Numbered from the stretch's first letter, positions 49,499 to 58,409 are shown. The stretch is 64,000 bases of DNA from Streptomyces diastatochromogenes (GCA_001418405.1 LIQL01000004.1:206-64205), one strand, 5' to 3'. Numbers and translations: made by a program. Notes: generated from the sequence alone by a model not told the origin.

Positions 49499-50934
49499 CC
49501 GCCCCGGGCAGCGACGTCGAGCCGTACGAGGTCCTCGACGCCGAGCTCGTCGACCTCACCGCCCCGGCACGTCCGGAGATCCGGCTGCTGGTCGACCAGC
49601 ACACCGTGCTCCGCCCCGGACAGGCCCTCCCCACTACCTCGGACGGCCCCCGCTACACCAAGCGGGACCTGGACATCTCGGAGGAGACCGCCCGCGCCCT
49701 GGATGCGGCCGACGGCCAGGAATCCGGTCCGATGCGGGCCTTCCGCGCCTGGTGCGGCCGGGAGCAGCGGGTGCCCGTGCCGTGCACGACCGCCACCTAC
49801 ACCGAGTACGGGCGGCACCTGATGAGCCGCGGACTCAAGGTCACCACGATCAGTAACTACATGTCGCTGATCCGCACCACCATGCCCGTCGGCAAGCAGC
49901 CCGACAACAGCCTGTTCCTCAAGCTCCTCAAGGAGTACCGGCAGACCAACAAGCGGGCCGTCCGCAGGAAGCAGGCGTTCCCGATCACCCTGCCCTACCT
50001 GATCCCGATGATGGAGAAGGCGGAGGCCACCGGGCGCCCCCTCGGCTGGCGCGACGCGGCGATGCTCGCCTTCGGCTACCGCTTCCTGGCCCGCCGCAGC
50101 GAGGAGGTCGACCTCGACATCGAGGACCTCGTCGTCATGGACGACCGGATCGTGGTCTGGCTGCTCAAGGACAAGACCCACCAGACCGAGGACCAGACCC
50201 TCACCCTGCACGACCGGCCCGACCTGCGGATGGTGCCCCGCATGCGGCGCTGGCTCGCCCACCTGGCCGCCCAGGGCATCACCACCGGCCCGCTCTTCCG
50301 CCACCTGCTCAAGAACGGCACCGTCGCCTCCTCCGAGACCCGGGCCAAGAAGGCGTCCAAGCGCGGCGACTACCTGCGCGGCCACACCGTCAACGAGCGC
50401 GTGAAGCACTGGTTCGCCGCGGCCGAGCTCAGCACCGACGGCCGCCCGGTCTCCGCCCAGGGCCTGCGCGCCGGCGGTGCCACCGACCTCGGCGAATCCG
50501 ACGCCACCGAGGAGGAGCTGGAGGAGGCCGGGCGGTGGGCCAAGGGCTCGCCCATCCCGCGCAAGGTCTACGTCCGTCCCGCCCAGAAGGCCCGGCACGA
50601 CCCGTTCGCCAAGGTCCCGATGTACGGGCACAAGACCTGGCCACGCCAAGGAGACGCCGCAGTGCCCCAGGAGACCGGCACCCTGCTCTACACGTTCATC
50701 TCCGACCGCCTCGACGAGCAGATGCGCCAGGCATACGTGACGGGCGCCGACGGACCTGCCGCTGTACGTGCGTATGCCGACGAGCTGCGGGAGATCATGC
50801 GCCTGCACCAGCGGTTCACCGAAGCCACCTACGCTCAGGACGAGGCGGCCGCCGCGGAGTACCGGCAGCAGCTCGCCGACCGGGCCGCCGAATGGGAGGA
50901 CCACCAGGAGTACCCGCTGAAGACCGCGGCATAG
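49495..50934 (+). CDS. Tyrosine recombinase / integrase-like protein (479 aa)
   Basis: It would cut and rejoin DNA through a tyrosine. The N-terminal SAM-like region (FRAWCGREQRVPVPCTTATY and beyond) binds DNA. In the catalytic domain the first Arg is in RFLARRSEEVDLDIEDL (about residue 203), the Lys in LLKDKTHQ, the second Arg in QGLRAGGATDL (about 324), Trp in GRWAKG and the nucleophile in RKVYVRP (about 357). The HxxR histidine is Gln here. A C-terminal extension of about 100 residues is unusual. GTG 49495 overlaps the previous stop, which fixes the start. Role may be integration, dimer resolution or telomere-type processing; the target site is unknown. Confidence 0.8.
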   Translation: MTAPGSDVEPYEVLDAELVDLTAPARPEIRLLVDQHTVLRPGQALPTTSDGPRYTKRDLDISEETARALDAADGQESGPMRAFRAWCGREQRVPVPCTTATYTEYGRHLMSRGLKVTTISNYMSLIRTTMPVGKQPDNSLFLKLLKEYRQTNKRAVRRKQAFPITLPYLIPMMEKAEATGRPLGWRDAAMLAFGYRFLARRSEEVDLDIEDLVVMDDRIVVWLLKDKTHQTEDQTLTLHDRPDLRMVPRMRRWLAHLAAQGITTGPLFRHLLKNGTVASSETRAKKASKRGDYLRGHTVNERVKHWFAAAELSTDGRPVSAQGLRAGGATDLGESDATEEELEEAGRWAKGSPIPRKVYVRPAQKARHDPFAKVPMYGHKTWPRQGDAAVPQETGTLLYTFISDRLDEQMRQAYVTGADGPAAVRAYADELREIMRLHQRFTEATYAQDEAAAAEYRQQLADRAAEWEDHQEYPLKTAA

Positions 50935-50970
50935 CGACCGAATGCAGGAAGGCTCGGAGGGGGGACAGCC

Positions 50971-51390
50971 GTGGCCGAGGAGCGGGAGCCCACAATCCTG
51001 GAGTGGTGCGACTTCCTGCGGGACCGGATCGCCGAAGACCGGCGGGCAGCGGAGGGGGCCGCGTTCGCCCCAGACGGTCTCCATGCGCACCCATGGGAGC
51101 TCACCGAAGCGGGCGCGGACGACCTCGGTGTGCAGGCCGGGAGCCAGAGCATCGCCACCATCCGCACCGGCCACGGCCCCTGGGCCGACCACATCGTCGC
51201 CCAACACCTCGTGCGCACCCAGCCCCGCCACACCGTGGCCGACTTGGACGCCCAGGCCGACCTCGTCGACCTGCTGGACCACTGGGACAACTTCGAGCTG
51301 CCCGTCGCCCGCGAACTCCTCGCGGTGGTCCTCAAGTTCGCCGGCCGCTACCGCGACCATCCTGACCACCCCGAGCGGAGACGTACCTGA
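50971..51390 (+). CDS. DUF6221-like protein (139 aa)
   Basis: GTG 50971 follows GGAGG. Starts MAEEREPTILEWCDFLRDRI. WCDFLRDRIAEDRRAAEG near the start and LKFAGRYRDHPDHPERRR at the end match the DUF6221 family (FLxxRLxEDE...YxDHPDY). Function unknown; the family is widespread in streptomycetes. It lies 36 bases beyond the recombinase and probably belongs to the same transcript. Confidence 0.7.
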   Translation: MAEEREPTILEWCDFLRDRIAEDRRAAEGAAFAPDGLHAHPWELTEAGADDLGVQAGSQSIATIRTGHGPWADHIVAQHLVRTQPRHTVADLDAQADLVDLLDHWDNFELPVARELLAVVLKFAGRYRDHPDHPERRRT

Positions 51391-51539
51391 GCATCCCCCG
51401 CCCTTCCGCCACCGACTGGTCAGCCAGGCCCGATGGCAGGTCTCGCCGTCGGCACCTACGGATGTGAGGGGTCCTTGTCGAAGACGGCGGTGATGACCGA
51501 GGGGCCGATGAACTCCCGTTTGCCACGGCGGAGCAGGCC

Positions 51540-51962
51540 CTACGGAGTGTCCGCCGGGCTGGTGTCTCGGGGCTCGATGCCCACACGGCCCGGCGATAGA
51601 AGGAACTCGATGCCGGCCGACCGCGCCTCAATCGGCAGCCCGGCCGCCTTGCGGGCCCGGCGGTAGGTCAGGGCCCACCCCATCGCGCGTTGCGGCTGGC
51701 CGTCCGGCCCGGGTTCTGTGCACCACCACAGCCAGCCCCACGGGTGGGTACGGTGCGCTGCGAGAGGCGGCGCGAAGGCGTACGTCGCGGCGCCGCCCAG
51801 TTTCACCAGCGCCTCGGCGGTCCGCTGCGTTGGCCCGAGCGCGATCAGGTCACGCCGAGTGCCCTCACGTGCGGCCTGCACGGCGCCCTTCACGAATCCA
51901 CGGACGAGCACGGCGACGCCCAGGGCGACGAGCGCGATGACGGCCGCCCAGCCGGCCGTCAT
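51540..51962 (-). CDS. Membrane-anchored hypothetical protein (140 aa)
   Basis: Starts MTAGWAAVIALVALGVAVLV, an N-terminal membrane anchor. The rest is soluble (GPTQRTAEALVKLGGAATYA, WGWLWWCTEPGPDGQPQRA) and ends in a Pro-rich tail. It has no convincing Shine-Dalgarno. No family recognised. The gap 51391-51539 between it and the DUF6221 gene has no gene I can support. Confidence 0.55.
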   Translation of the reverse strand: MTAGWAAVIALVALGVAVLVRGFVKGAVQAAREGTRRDLIALGPTQRTAEALVKLGGAATYAFAPPLAAHRTHPWGWLWWCTEPGPDGQPQRAMGWALTYRRARKAAGLPIEARSAGIEFLLSPGRVGIEPRDTSPADTP

Positions 51963-52180
51963 CGCGGACCCCGGAATATCGGCCGGTCGGCGAACATGGG
52001 CAGCCGTGTGCGGGCGGCGCGGAACAGCTTCGGCATGACGCATTCCCCCAAGGACGTGGGTGTCGTGATCATGTCTACCAGGGTCTGAATCAGCCACACC
52101 ACAGTGGAGACCATCCGGCCGGATCTCAACGCCTCTACCCTGTTCGCCACATGAGCAGGCCAGTTGAGAGAGGCGCAGGC

Positions 52181-52750
52181 ATGGGATGGACGCGGACAGC
52201 AACCGAGGTGCTGCACGAAGGTCCCTTCGTCTCGCTGCACCGCGACTCGGTGCTCCGGCCGGACGGCAGCAAGGGCACCTACGAACACGTCACCGTGGAC
52301 GACGGCGTACGTGTGGTCGCACTCGACGACCAGGGCCGGGTGCTGCTCGTCGAGGATGACTTCTACCTTCAGCAGCGCCGAGTGCTGCACCTGCCCGGAG
52401 GCGGCGTCGGTGGCCAGGACCCCCGGGACGCGGCCGCCCGGGAGCTGGAGGAGGAGACAGGCTTCATCCCCGGCGAGCTGCGGCCCCTCGGCGTGATCGA
52501 TCCGCTGCCCGCGACCACGGCCGCGCGGACGCACCTGTTCGTCGCCACCGACCTACAACGCGGCACCTTGCACCGTGAGGACACGGAGATCGGCATGACG
52601 GTGCAGCGGTGGGAGCTCACCGACGCTGTCGAAGCCATCCGAACGGGGCGGATCACCGAGGCGGGCAGCGTGAGCGCCCTGCTCTTGACCAGACCGCGCA
52701 CGATGTCCTCAACCGGAGTCGGCGGCGCGCAGCGAACTACGCGACGCTGA
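52181..52750 (+). CDS. Nudix hydrolase (ADP-ribose pyrophosphatase-like), 189 aa
   Basis: The order is that of ADPRase-type Nudix enzymes: VSLHRDSVLRPDGSKGTYEH, VRVVALDDQGRVLLVEDDFY, then GGGVGGQDPRDAAARELEEE followed by TGF. The catalytic REL-x-EE-x-G is intact; the upstream Nudix-box glutamate position is Gln. Substrates of the family are ADP-ribose and nucleotide sugars. ATG 52181 (MGWTRTATEV) has GAGAGAGG upstream; ATG 52151 after TACCCT is a leaderless alternative. It overlaps the convergent next gene by 14 bp. Confidence 0.85.
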   Translation: MGWTRTATEVLHEGPFVSLHRDSVLRPDGSKGTYEHVTVDDGVRVVALDDQGRVLLVEDDFYLQQRRVLHLPGGGVGGQDPRDAAARELEEETGFIPGELRPLGVIDPLPATTAARTHLFVATDLQRGTLHREDTEIGMTVQRWELTDAVEAIRTGRITEAGSVSALLLTRPRTMSSTGVGGAQRTTRR

Positions 52751-53264
52751 GCTGGGGCCGTGCGAGGTCCGCGCCGCAGAATCCGGACAGCTCCCTCTGC
52801 AGGCGGGCGATCGGCTCCGTCGCCAGATCCAGCGCAGCCTTCCCCTCGGCGAACCGAGGCCAGGCGCGCACCTGGTCGCCCGAGACCCACAAGCGGCTCA
52901 TCTCGCTGTTCGGGTCCGTGGCATCGGGATTGAGCGAGAGCGCCTCGTTGCAGTACGCCACCCAGTTGGACCGGAGCTCCAGCAGCGCCGTCACGGCGAC
53001 AAGCGCGTCACGCACGTGCTCGCCGACGGGCCGACTCGGATCCAGCGTGTCCACCAGGGTCATGAGCGCGGTGTGAACGGCTTCGCTGTCGGCGACCGCC
53101 TCACCGACCAAGGAGTCGGGGTCTTCCCGTCGTAGGCCCGTGACGGTGGCCGCGAACGGCGCCCGGGCCACGATGACCGTCTGGGCCTGCCAGGCGCAGG
53201 TGCGCTCCTGCCGAGTACCCTTCGGCCTCTTCCAGGTAAACAACGGCCGCTCCCCCTTCCCCAA
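52737..53264 (-). CDS. Hypothetical helical protein (175 aa)
   Basis: Helical (SEAVHTALMTLVDTLDPSRP, VRDALVAVTALLELRSNWVA) with an acidic middle; ends ADLARPQLSVA. The start is uncertain: TTG 53264 is the earliest in frame and has only a weak ribosome site. No family recognised. Confidence 0.5.
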   Translation of the reverse strand: MGKGERPLFTWKRPKGTRQERTCAWQAQTVIVARAPFAATVTGLRREDPDSLVGEAVADSEAVHTALMTLVDTLDPSRPVGEHVRDALVAVTALLELRSNWVAYCNEALSLNPDATDPNSEMSRLWVSGDQVRAWPRFAEGKAALDLATEPIARLQRELSGFCGADLARPQLSVA

Positions 53265-53354
53265 AGCCCGCTCGGGCCAGGCTTCTCTTGTCCGCCATCG
53301 CCCATCGTGGCGTACGCATGTTCAGACGCGCCAGCACTCTCAGCCCTTGGCTGG

Positions 53355-53597
53355 TCATGTGTCCGGGTCGCGCCGGGACCGTTCGCGCAGCTCGCGACGC
53401 ATCAGCTTCCGGCGCTCCTCCTTGATCTTGTCGAACAGATCCGCCTGGAGCACCAGCAACCCCCCGATGCAGATCGTCCCCATCAGGATGCCCGCGTACG
53501 AGGCGGGGGCGGGCAGGAACCACCCGGCTGCATTCCCTCCGAGCCCGAGACACGCCAGGAACACGACGCGGATGTTGTCGGTGTCGCGGCGCGGCAT
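53355..53597 (-). CDS. Small membrane protein with basic tail (80 aa)
   Basis: Starts MPRRDTDNIRVVFLACLGLG. Two hydrophobic helices (VVFLACLGLGGNAAGWF and YAGILMGTICIGGLLVL) are followed by a highly charged cytosolic helix (FDKIKEERRKLMRRELRERS). No family recognised. The space to the group II intron (53598-53937) shows no gene I can support. Confidence 0.6.
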   Translation of the reverse strand: MPRRDTDNIRVVFLACLGLGGNAAGWFLPAPASYAGILMGTICIGGLLVLQADLFDKIKEERRKLMRRELRERSRRDPDT

Positions 53598-54441
53598 GGC
53601 GGCCCCTTCATCTCGTGGGCGACTGCGCCCATAAGTCTCCAGGACGCTCGAAGTCGGCCCCGCCCGCACCGTAGCAAGGGCAAAAACTGCTGGTGGGACA
53701 GCTTCACACCCCGTCACTGTTCCGGGGCTCGGGTGCGCTCCAGCCAGAGGATGCGACGTAAGCCTTGCCGAGGCACGACTCGGCGTCGTACGTCACCCGG
53801 ATCGTCAACGCCACGGGTGCACTTCGCGGAGGCACGAGACCGGACGGGGGCCGCTAACACCTTCCACCGCGTCGCCGCACACCAAGTACCGGAAACACCA
53901 TACGGGTTGCACCAACCGCGGCCTACGATCGCGTCATGTTGCGTCCTGAAAGCTGGTCCAGGCTCGCGGGTGGAAGTCCCGCCCGGGTAGACACCGGAGT
54001 GCCCGGTAGCAGGTCCCGGTTCGTCGTGGAGACGCGGCGGGCTGAGCGGGACGTCAAAAGCCCCTTTGGGGGTAGCAAGCACGCGGGCCGTAGCATCAAG
54101 CGAACCTTGCAGCCTCGTCAGATCGACAACGGAGAAGCCGAGCCTGTCATGACAGGGCGAAGGCCACGTCCTGGGGGCCCTGTTCCGGGGTCAGCCCTTG
54201 GGGTTCTCCCGGGGTATGGAGGGCGGCACGTGTGCACAGTCTGGGCCGGAACAGGAGAGACCCGTCTGACCACGCCTGACGTCGGGCAAGAGACCGGACG
54301 TATAAGCCGATGGTGAAGTCGTCCGGAGGGCAGCGGGAGTCCGAGCGGGGCGTAGTACCGCTGATCGGCGTGCAACATAACGCGCCGGGAGGGAAGGGCC
54401 CGCACTTTGATCACGCTCGTGAAGAGGGTAAGCACGAGGGC

Positions 54442-55809
54442 ATGGCCGGGTCTGCCCGGTCCAATAACCCCGACGGGCGATGCTCCGTCGTAGTAGACGG
54501 GCCTGCGTCCGTCACGAAAGTGCGAAAACTTCAGCGCGGGCTATGGGCTGCGGCCAAGCAGTCTCCGGAGCGGCGTTTCCACGCCCTGTATGACCGTATC
54601 CACAGAGGTGACGTTCTGTGGGAGGCGTGGGAGCGAGTCCGGGCTAACAAAGGGAGCGCCGGGGTGGATCGGGTCACCCTGGAGTTCGTGGAGAACGAGT
54701 ACGGGGTCCGTCGAATGCTCGGCGAACTCCAGCTCGCTCTTCGCTCAGGCACGTATCGTCCCGCGCCAGCCAGGCGTGTGGACATTCCGAAACCACAGGG
54801 TGGCAAGCGGCCATTGGGGATTCCCACGGTCCGCGACCGAGTGGCCCAGCAGGCGGCGAAGATCGTGCTGGAGCCGGTGTTCGAGGCGGATTTCCTGTCG
54901 TCCTCGTATGGATACCGGCCGAAGCGGTCGGCGGTGCAGGCGATGGAGCGTCTTCGGACGGGCTTCATCCAGGGACGCTGTGTGGTCGTGGAGTTCGACA
55001 TCCGCAACTTCTTCGGCGAGATCGACCACGGTCGTCTCCTGGCCGAAGTGGGTCGCAGGGTGTCGGATCGTCGGGTGGTCAAGCTGCTGCGGTTGTGGCT
55101 CCAGGCGGGTGTGATGGTGGAGGGCGAGGTTCGGCGGACGGTCGCCGGGACTCCCCAGGGCGGGGTGATCTCACCCTTGCTGGCTAACATCTACCTGCAC
55201 GTATTGGATGTCGAGCTTGCTCGGCGCGGCGTCGGCGAGCTGGTGCGGTATGCGGACGACGGTGTTGTCCTATGCCGGTCGGCGACCGACGCTCAGGCGG
55301 CCCTGGCGGTCGTCGGGGAGATCCTCGGCTCGCTCGGGCTGGAGCTGCATCCCGACAAGACGAAGGTGGTTGACCTCAGAGAGGGCCGGGAAGGACTCGA
55401 CTTCCTCGGCTGCCACTTCAGAGCCTGCTTTTCGGGCCGGTCATGGGCGAAGTACGGCACTGTCCGCTACTACCTCCACCGCTGGCCCTCGCAGACAGCG
55501 ATGAAGAGACTCCGGGACAAGGTCCGCGAGCGGACCGACCGCCGCCGGTCGGGATGGGATATCCGCGATGTCGTCGCGGATTTGAATCCGATCCTGCGCG
55601 GCTGGGGCGCCTACTTTCGAACCGGGAATGCTGCCCGGAAGTTCGTCCAGGTCGATGACTACGTCGTCTGGCGTCTCCGCCGACTCATGGTGAAGAAGCG
55701 GGGCCGTAACTTGCGAGGTGGTCAGACCGCTGTGTGGACGGAAGAGTGGTTCAAGGGGCACGGCCTGTATCGCCTGCGTGGCACGATCCGCTATCCGAAG
55801 GCGGCGTAA
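54442..55809 (+). CDS. ltrA: Group II intron reverse transcriptase/maturase (455 aa)
   Basis: The reverse transcriptase domain runs from KGSAGVDRVTLEFVE through PLGIPTVRDRVAQQAAKIVL and YGYRPKRSAVQAME to the catalytic YADD (ELVRYADDGVVLC), then the thumb/X maturase region (ADLNPILRGWGAYFRTGNAA) and the C-terminal KGHGLYRLRGTIRYPKAA. There is no HNH endonuclease domain, so mobility would rely on nicked or single-stranded targets. It promotes splicing and reverse-splicing of its host intron. ATG 54442 follows GAGGG; a longer frame from 54310 lies in structured intron RNA and is less likely. Confidence 0.92.
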   Translation: MAGSARSNNPDGRCSVVVDGPASVTKVRKLQRGLWAAAKQSPERRFHALYDRIHRGDVLWEAWERVRANKGSAGVDRVTLEFVENEYGVRRMLGELQLALRSGTYRPAPARRVDIPKPQGGKRPLGIPTVRDRVAQQAAKIVLEPVFEADFLSSSYGYRPKRSAVQAMERLRTGFIQGRCVVVEFDIRNFFGEIDHGRLLAEVGRRVSDRRVVKLLRLWLQAGVMVEGEVRRTVAGTPQGGVISPLLANIYLHVLDVELARRGVGELVRYADDGVVLCRSATDAQAALAVVGEILGSLGLELHPDKTKVVDLREGREGLDFLGCHFRACFSGRSWAKYGTVRYYLHRWPSQTAMKRLRDKVRERTDRRRSGWDIRDVVADLNPILRGWGAYFRTGNAARKFVQVDDYVVWRLRRLMVKKRGRNLRGGQTAVWTEEWFKGHGLYRLRGTIRYPKAA

Positions 55810-55830
55810 CCATGTCAAGAAGATCATCGG

Positions 55831-55866
55831 TAAGCCGTGTGCGGGAAAACCGCACGCACGGATTGA
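55831..55866 (+). ncRNA. Group II intron domain V
   Basis: A 34-36 nt hairpin with the AGC triad at 55833-55835 followed by CGTGTGCGG, a GAAA-type loop, CCGCACGCACGG and a short tail. This is the catalytic core of the intron. Integrity of the helix suggests the intron can still splice. Confidence 0.8.
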
Positions 55867-55916
55867 AAGGGGACGGAGGAACCGGGCCCAGTAGGGCACC
55901 GCGCCTCCAACTACCA

Positions 55917-56789
55917 ATGACGATCGCTCCGGAGGTCCCCACCACACTGCGGTTCCTGTCCTTAGAGATCACCGGCCGCTGCCAGCTCTCCTGCCCGCCG
56001 CTCTGCTACGCCAAGTCAGGACCGACGCGGAACCACGGCAGCATGACCGAAGACGACTGGAACCGGGTCATCGACGAAGCCGTCACCCTCGGCGTCGAAG
56101 ACGTCCAAGTCATCGGCGGCGAGCCCACCTTGCACCCGGCCTTCGACAGGATGGTTCAGCGGGCGGTCGACGCCGGTCTCCGCGTCCGTGTCTACAGCAA
56201 CCTGTTCCGGATCCGCGACGAGCACTGGCGGCTGTTCGAGCACCCCAGCGTAAGGCTGGCGACGACGTACCACAGCCCCGTCGCGTCCGAGCATGACGAG
56301 GTCACTGGTCGAGACGGTTCACACAAAGCCACGCGCGCCAACATCGTCGAGGCCGTGCGGCGCGGCATCCGCCTCAAGGTCGCCGTCCTCGATGGAGGCG
56401 ACCACGAGCGCGCTGAGCGGGCCCGCGCCGAGATGCAGGCCCTCGGCGTCCACGAAGTCCACGTCAGCGACGTGCGGGCCGTCGGCAACGCGGCGGGCAC
56501 CGCGATGCCCTCGACCTCGTCGCTGTGCGGGCGGTGCGGGGACAAGAAGGCGGCGGTCCTCCCGAACGGGAACGTGTCGGTGTGCGAGATGGGGCGGTTC
56601 CTGACCGCGGGCAGCGTCAAGGATGCGAGCCTGACGTCGGTACTGGCCAGCGACCGGTGGGCCGAGGTGACCGCGAGTATTCCGCGCCGCGCCGGCATGG
56701 CCCTCTGCCCTCCCGACTGCGCGCCGAACGACGACAGCTCATGCGGACCGGACAACTCCGGTCCCTGCGGCCCGGCCGACGACGGCTGA
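55917..56789 (+). CDS. Radical SAM enzyme with Cys-rich C-terminus (290 aa)
   Basis: The cluster motif is CQLSCPPLCYAKSG, a C-x3-C-x3-C spacing where most families have C-x3-C-x2-C. Next is the GGE motif (VQVIGGEPTLHP) and the barrel (VRVYSNLFRIRDEHWRLFEH, RLKVAVLDGG). The last 70 residues have CGRCGDKKAAVLPNGNVSVCE, CPPDC and SSCGPDNSGPCGP, a SPASM-like auxiliary-cluster region. Such enzymes modify peptides in RiPP pathways. ATG 55917 lies two bases past the estimated intron end. The next gene is a methyltransferase, so the pair probably acts together. Confidence 0.8.
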   Translation: MTIAPEVPTTLRFLSLEITGRCQLSCPPLCYAKSGPTRNHGSMTEDDWNRVIDEAVTLGVEDVQVIGGEPTLHPAFDRMVQRAVDAGLRVRVYSNLFRIRDEHWRLFEHPSVRLATTYHSPVASEHDEVTGRDGSHKATRANIVEAVRRGIRLKVAVLDGGDHERAERARAEMQALGVHEVHVSDVRAVGNAAGTAMPSTSSLCGRCGDKKAAVLPNGNVSVCEMGRFLTAGSVKDASLTSVLASDRWAEVTASIPRRAGMALCPPDCAPNDDSSCGPDNSGPCGPADDG

Positions 56790-56828
56790 CACCTACGAGC
56801 GAGCGGACACGGAAGGGACTGCGGGGAC

Positions 56829-57974
56829 TTGGATCTGGACTGGGAGACTCACGCACGCCGTCTTGCCGACGGGCATTTCCGGCCGGAGTCACCGTGGTGG
56901 CATCCGATCGCCTCTACCCCCCGGCATCTGTTCGTGCCGAGCTGGTGGGAGCGGGACACCAACGGCCGGGTGGCCCGCAACGGCCCCGACGACCCCGAAG
57001 CCTGGTTCAAGGCCGCCTACCGCAACCAGACCCTCGTGACCCGGATCGGCACAGACCACGCCGATCACGTCGAGCCGGGCACGGTCGTCCCGTACGGCAG
57101 GTGGCCGACCTCGTCCTCGACGCTGCCCAGCCTGATCGCCACCATGTACCGGCACGCGATGCTCGGTGACGGCTCCCGCACCCTGGTGACCACCGGCACC
57201 GGCTACGGCACCGCCCTCGCCTGCCGACGCCTCGGCGACGAACTCGTGACGAGCGTGGACGTCGACCCCTACCTCGTGGAGGCCGCGACTGACCGGCTGG
57301 CCGCCATCGGCCTGCACCCGCACACCGCCGTCTGCGACATCACCGAGACGCTGCCCGGCGACCTCGACCGCATCGTGTCCACCGTCTCCGTTCGGCCCAT
57401 TCCCGCCTCGTGGCTGCACGCGCTGCGTCCCGGGGGCCGGCTGGTCACCACCATCACCGGGACCGCGATGATCGTCGTCGCCGACAAGACCCCGGACGGG
57501 GGCGCCCGTGGCTTCATCGCCTCCGATCAAGCCACATTCATGCGCACCCGCCACGGTGACGACTACGACGACAGCTCACTGGCCGCCGAGGTGTGGCAGG
57601 CCGCTGATGAGGACGGGGAGGCGGTGGCTGCCAGCCGCTACCCGCTCACCTACGTACCGGACTCCTGGGCTGTGCAGGCCACACTGGAACTGGAGGCGCC
57701 CGGCATCGAGCACCGCACCGAGCAGGACAAGGGCAGCGGACGCACCGTCTGGATGGCCCACCCCGACGGCTCCTGGGCCCGCGCGAGCGCCAAGACCCCC
57801 CGCGACCTGCCGACGGTCCACCAGGGCGGCCCCCGCCGCCTATGGGATCTGCTGACCGATGTGCTCGACCGCCTCATCATCGGCGGGGAGCTGCCCGTGA
57901 ACGGGGCTCGGGTCACTGTCACCCCCGAGGGCGAGACCACGCTCTCCCGTGGTCGATGGTCAGCTGCTCTGTGA
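56829..57974 (+). CDS. Isoaspartyl-methyltransferase-like (PCMT-type) O-methyltransferase (381 aa)
   Basis: The N-terminal FVPSWWERD, with RNQTLVTRIG and the middle GTGYGTALACRRLG (SAM motif I), SVDVDPYLVEAATDRLAAIG and GGRLVTTITGTAM, match PCMT-type enzymes, with a C-terminal extension of about 150 residues. In streptomycetes such long PCMT relatives are found in peptide-modifying clusters (ATP-grasp and FxLD types). The start is uncertain: TTG 56829 with GGGGAC upstream. It lies 39 bp after the radical SAM gene. No precursor peptide or ATP-grasp gene was seen between or next to them. Confidence 0.75.
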   Translation: MDLDWETHARRLADGHFRPESPWWHPIASTPRHLFVPSWWERDTNGRVARNGPDDPEAWFKAAYRNQTLVTRIGTDHADHVEPGTVVPYGRWPTSSSTLPSLIATMYRHAMLGDGSRTLVTTGTGYGTALACRRLGDELVTSVDVDPYLVEAATDRLAAIGLHPHTAVCDITETLPGDLDRIVSTVSVRPIPASWLHALRPGGRLVTTITGTAMIVVADKTPDGGARGFIASDQATFMRTRHGDDYDDSSLAAEVWQAADEDGEAVAASRYPLTYVPDSWAVQATLELEAPGIEHRTEQDKGSGRTVWMAHPDGSWARASAKTPRDLPTVHQGGPRRLWDLLTDVLDRLIIGGELPVNGARVTVTPEGETTLSRGRWSAAL

Positions 57975-58102
57975 GCGCCTGATGGCCAAGGTCATCCCGA
58001 GCAGGAGCCCGCGATACTAAGCCCCCGCGCCGACCAGGTGCCCACCGCCCTGAGCATGAGCGGTGGCGTCGCTTCCACGCGCGGCCCGGGTGCCGGTCGG
58101 CG

Positions 58103-58123
58103 GGGACGGGGATCTCCCGTCCC
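58103..58123 (+). terminator. Probable terminator after the methyltransferase
   Basis: Eight-base arms GGGACGGG (58103-58110) and CCCGTCCC (58116-58123) around GATCT, within the 435-bp spacer 57975-58409 that otherwise shows no gene. Confidence 0.5.
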
Positions 58124-58409
58124 TCGCGGAATGCGCGGAGTGCGGCGGGACGCGGACGAAGAGGGGGTGCTGAGGAACGAGGTGAACAGCCACCCCTCTG
58201 CAGGGAGGCGTTCGGTACCATCGGGCGAACGCATTTCACCTGTGAAGCGTGCCTTGCCCGGACCCACCTCCGGGCTCTGGTGAATCCAGCTGCCGCTGGG
58301 AGGGTGACGCAGCGGTGACGTCCGGCGTTTGTTCGTCCTTTGACCGCCCTTGCGCACTCTGGCGTTTGTCGTGGTGGGACGGCATGACGCGGAGCGTGCA
58401 GGAGCTGTC

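Larger units (their letters stand above)
53938..55914 (+). mobile_element. Group II intron with maturase ORF
   Basis: The 5' part (from about 53938, GTTGCGTCC, then GGTGGAAGTCCCGCCC near 53990) has the fold signature of intron domain I. Domain IV carries the maturase gene. Domain V is at 55831-55866 and domain VI follows, ending about 55914 in ACTAC. The ends are estimated by resemblance and could be off by several bases. Joining the flanks gives CGTCAT-CA-ATGACG, a short stem next to the start codon of the radical SAM gene. The intron therefore separates that gene from its upstream promoter region. Confidence 0.8.

Noticed and set aside
49453-51369. 638-aa minus-strand frame
   Set aside because: Antisense of the tyrosine recombinase and DUF6221-like genes.
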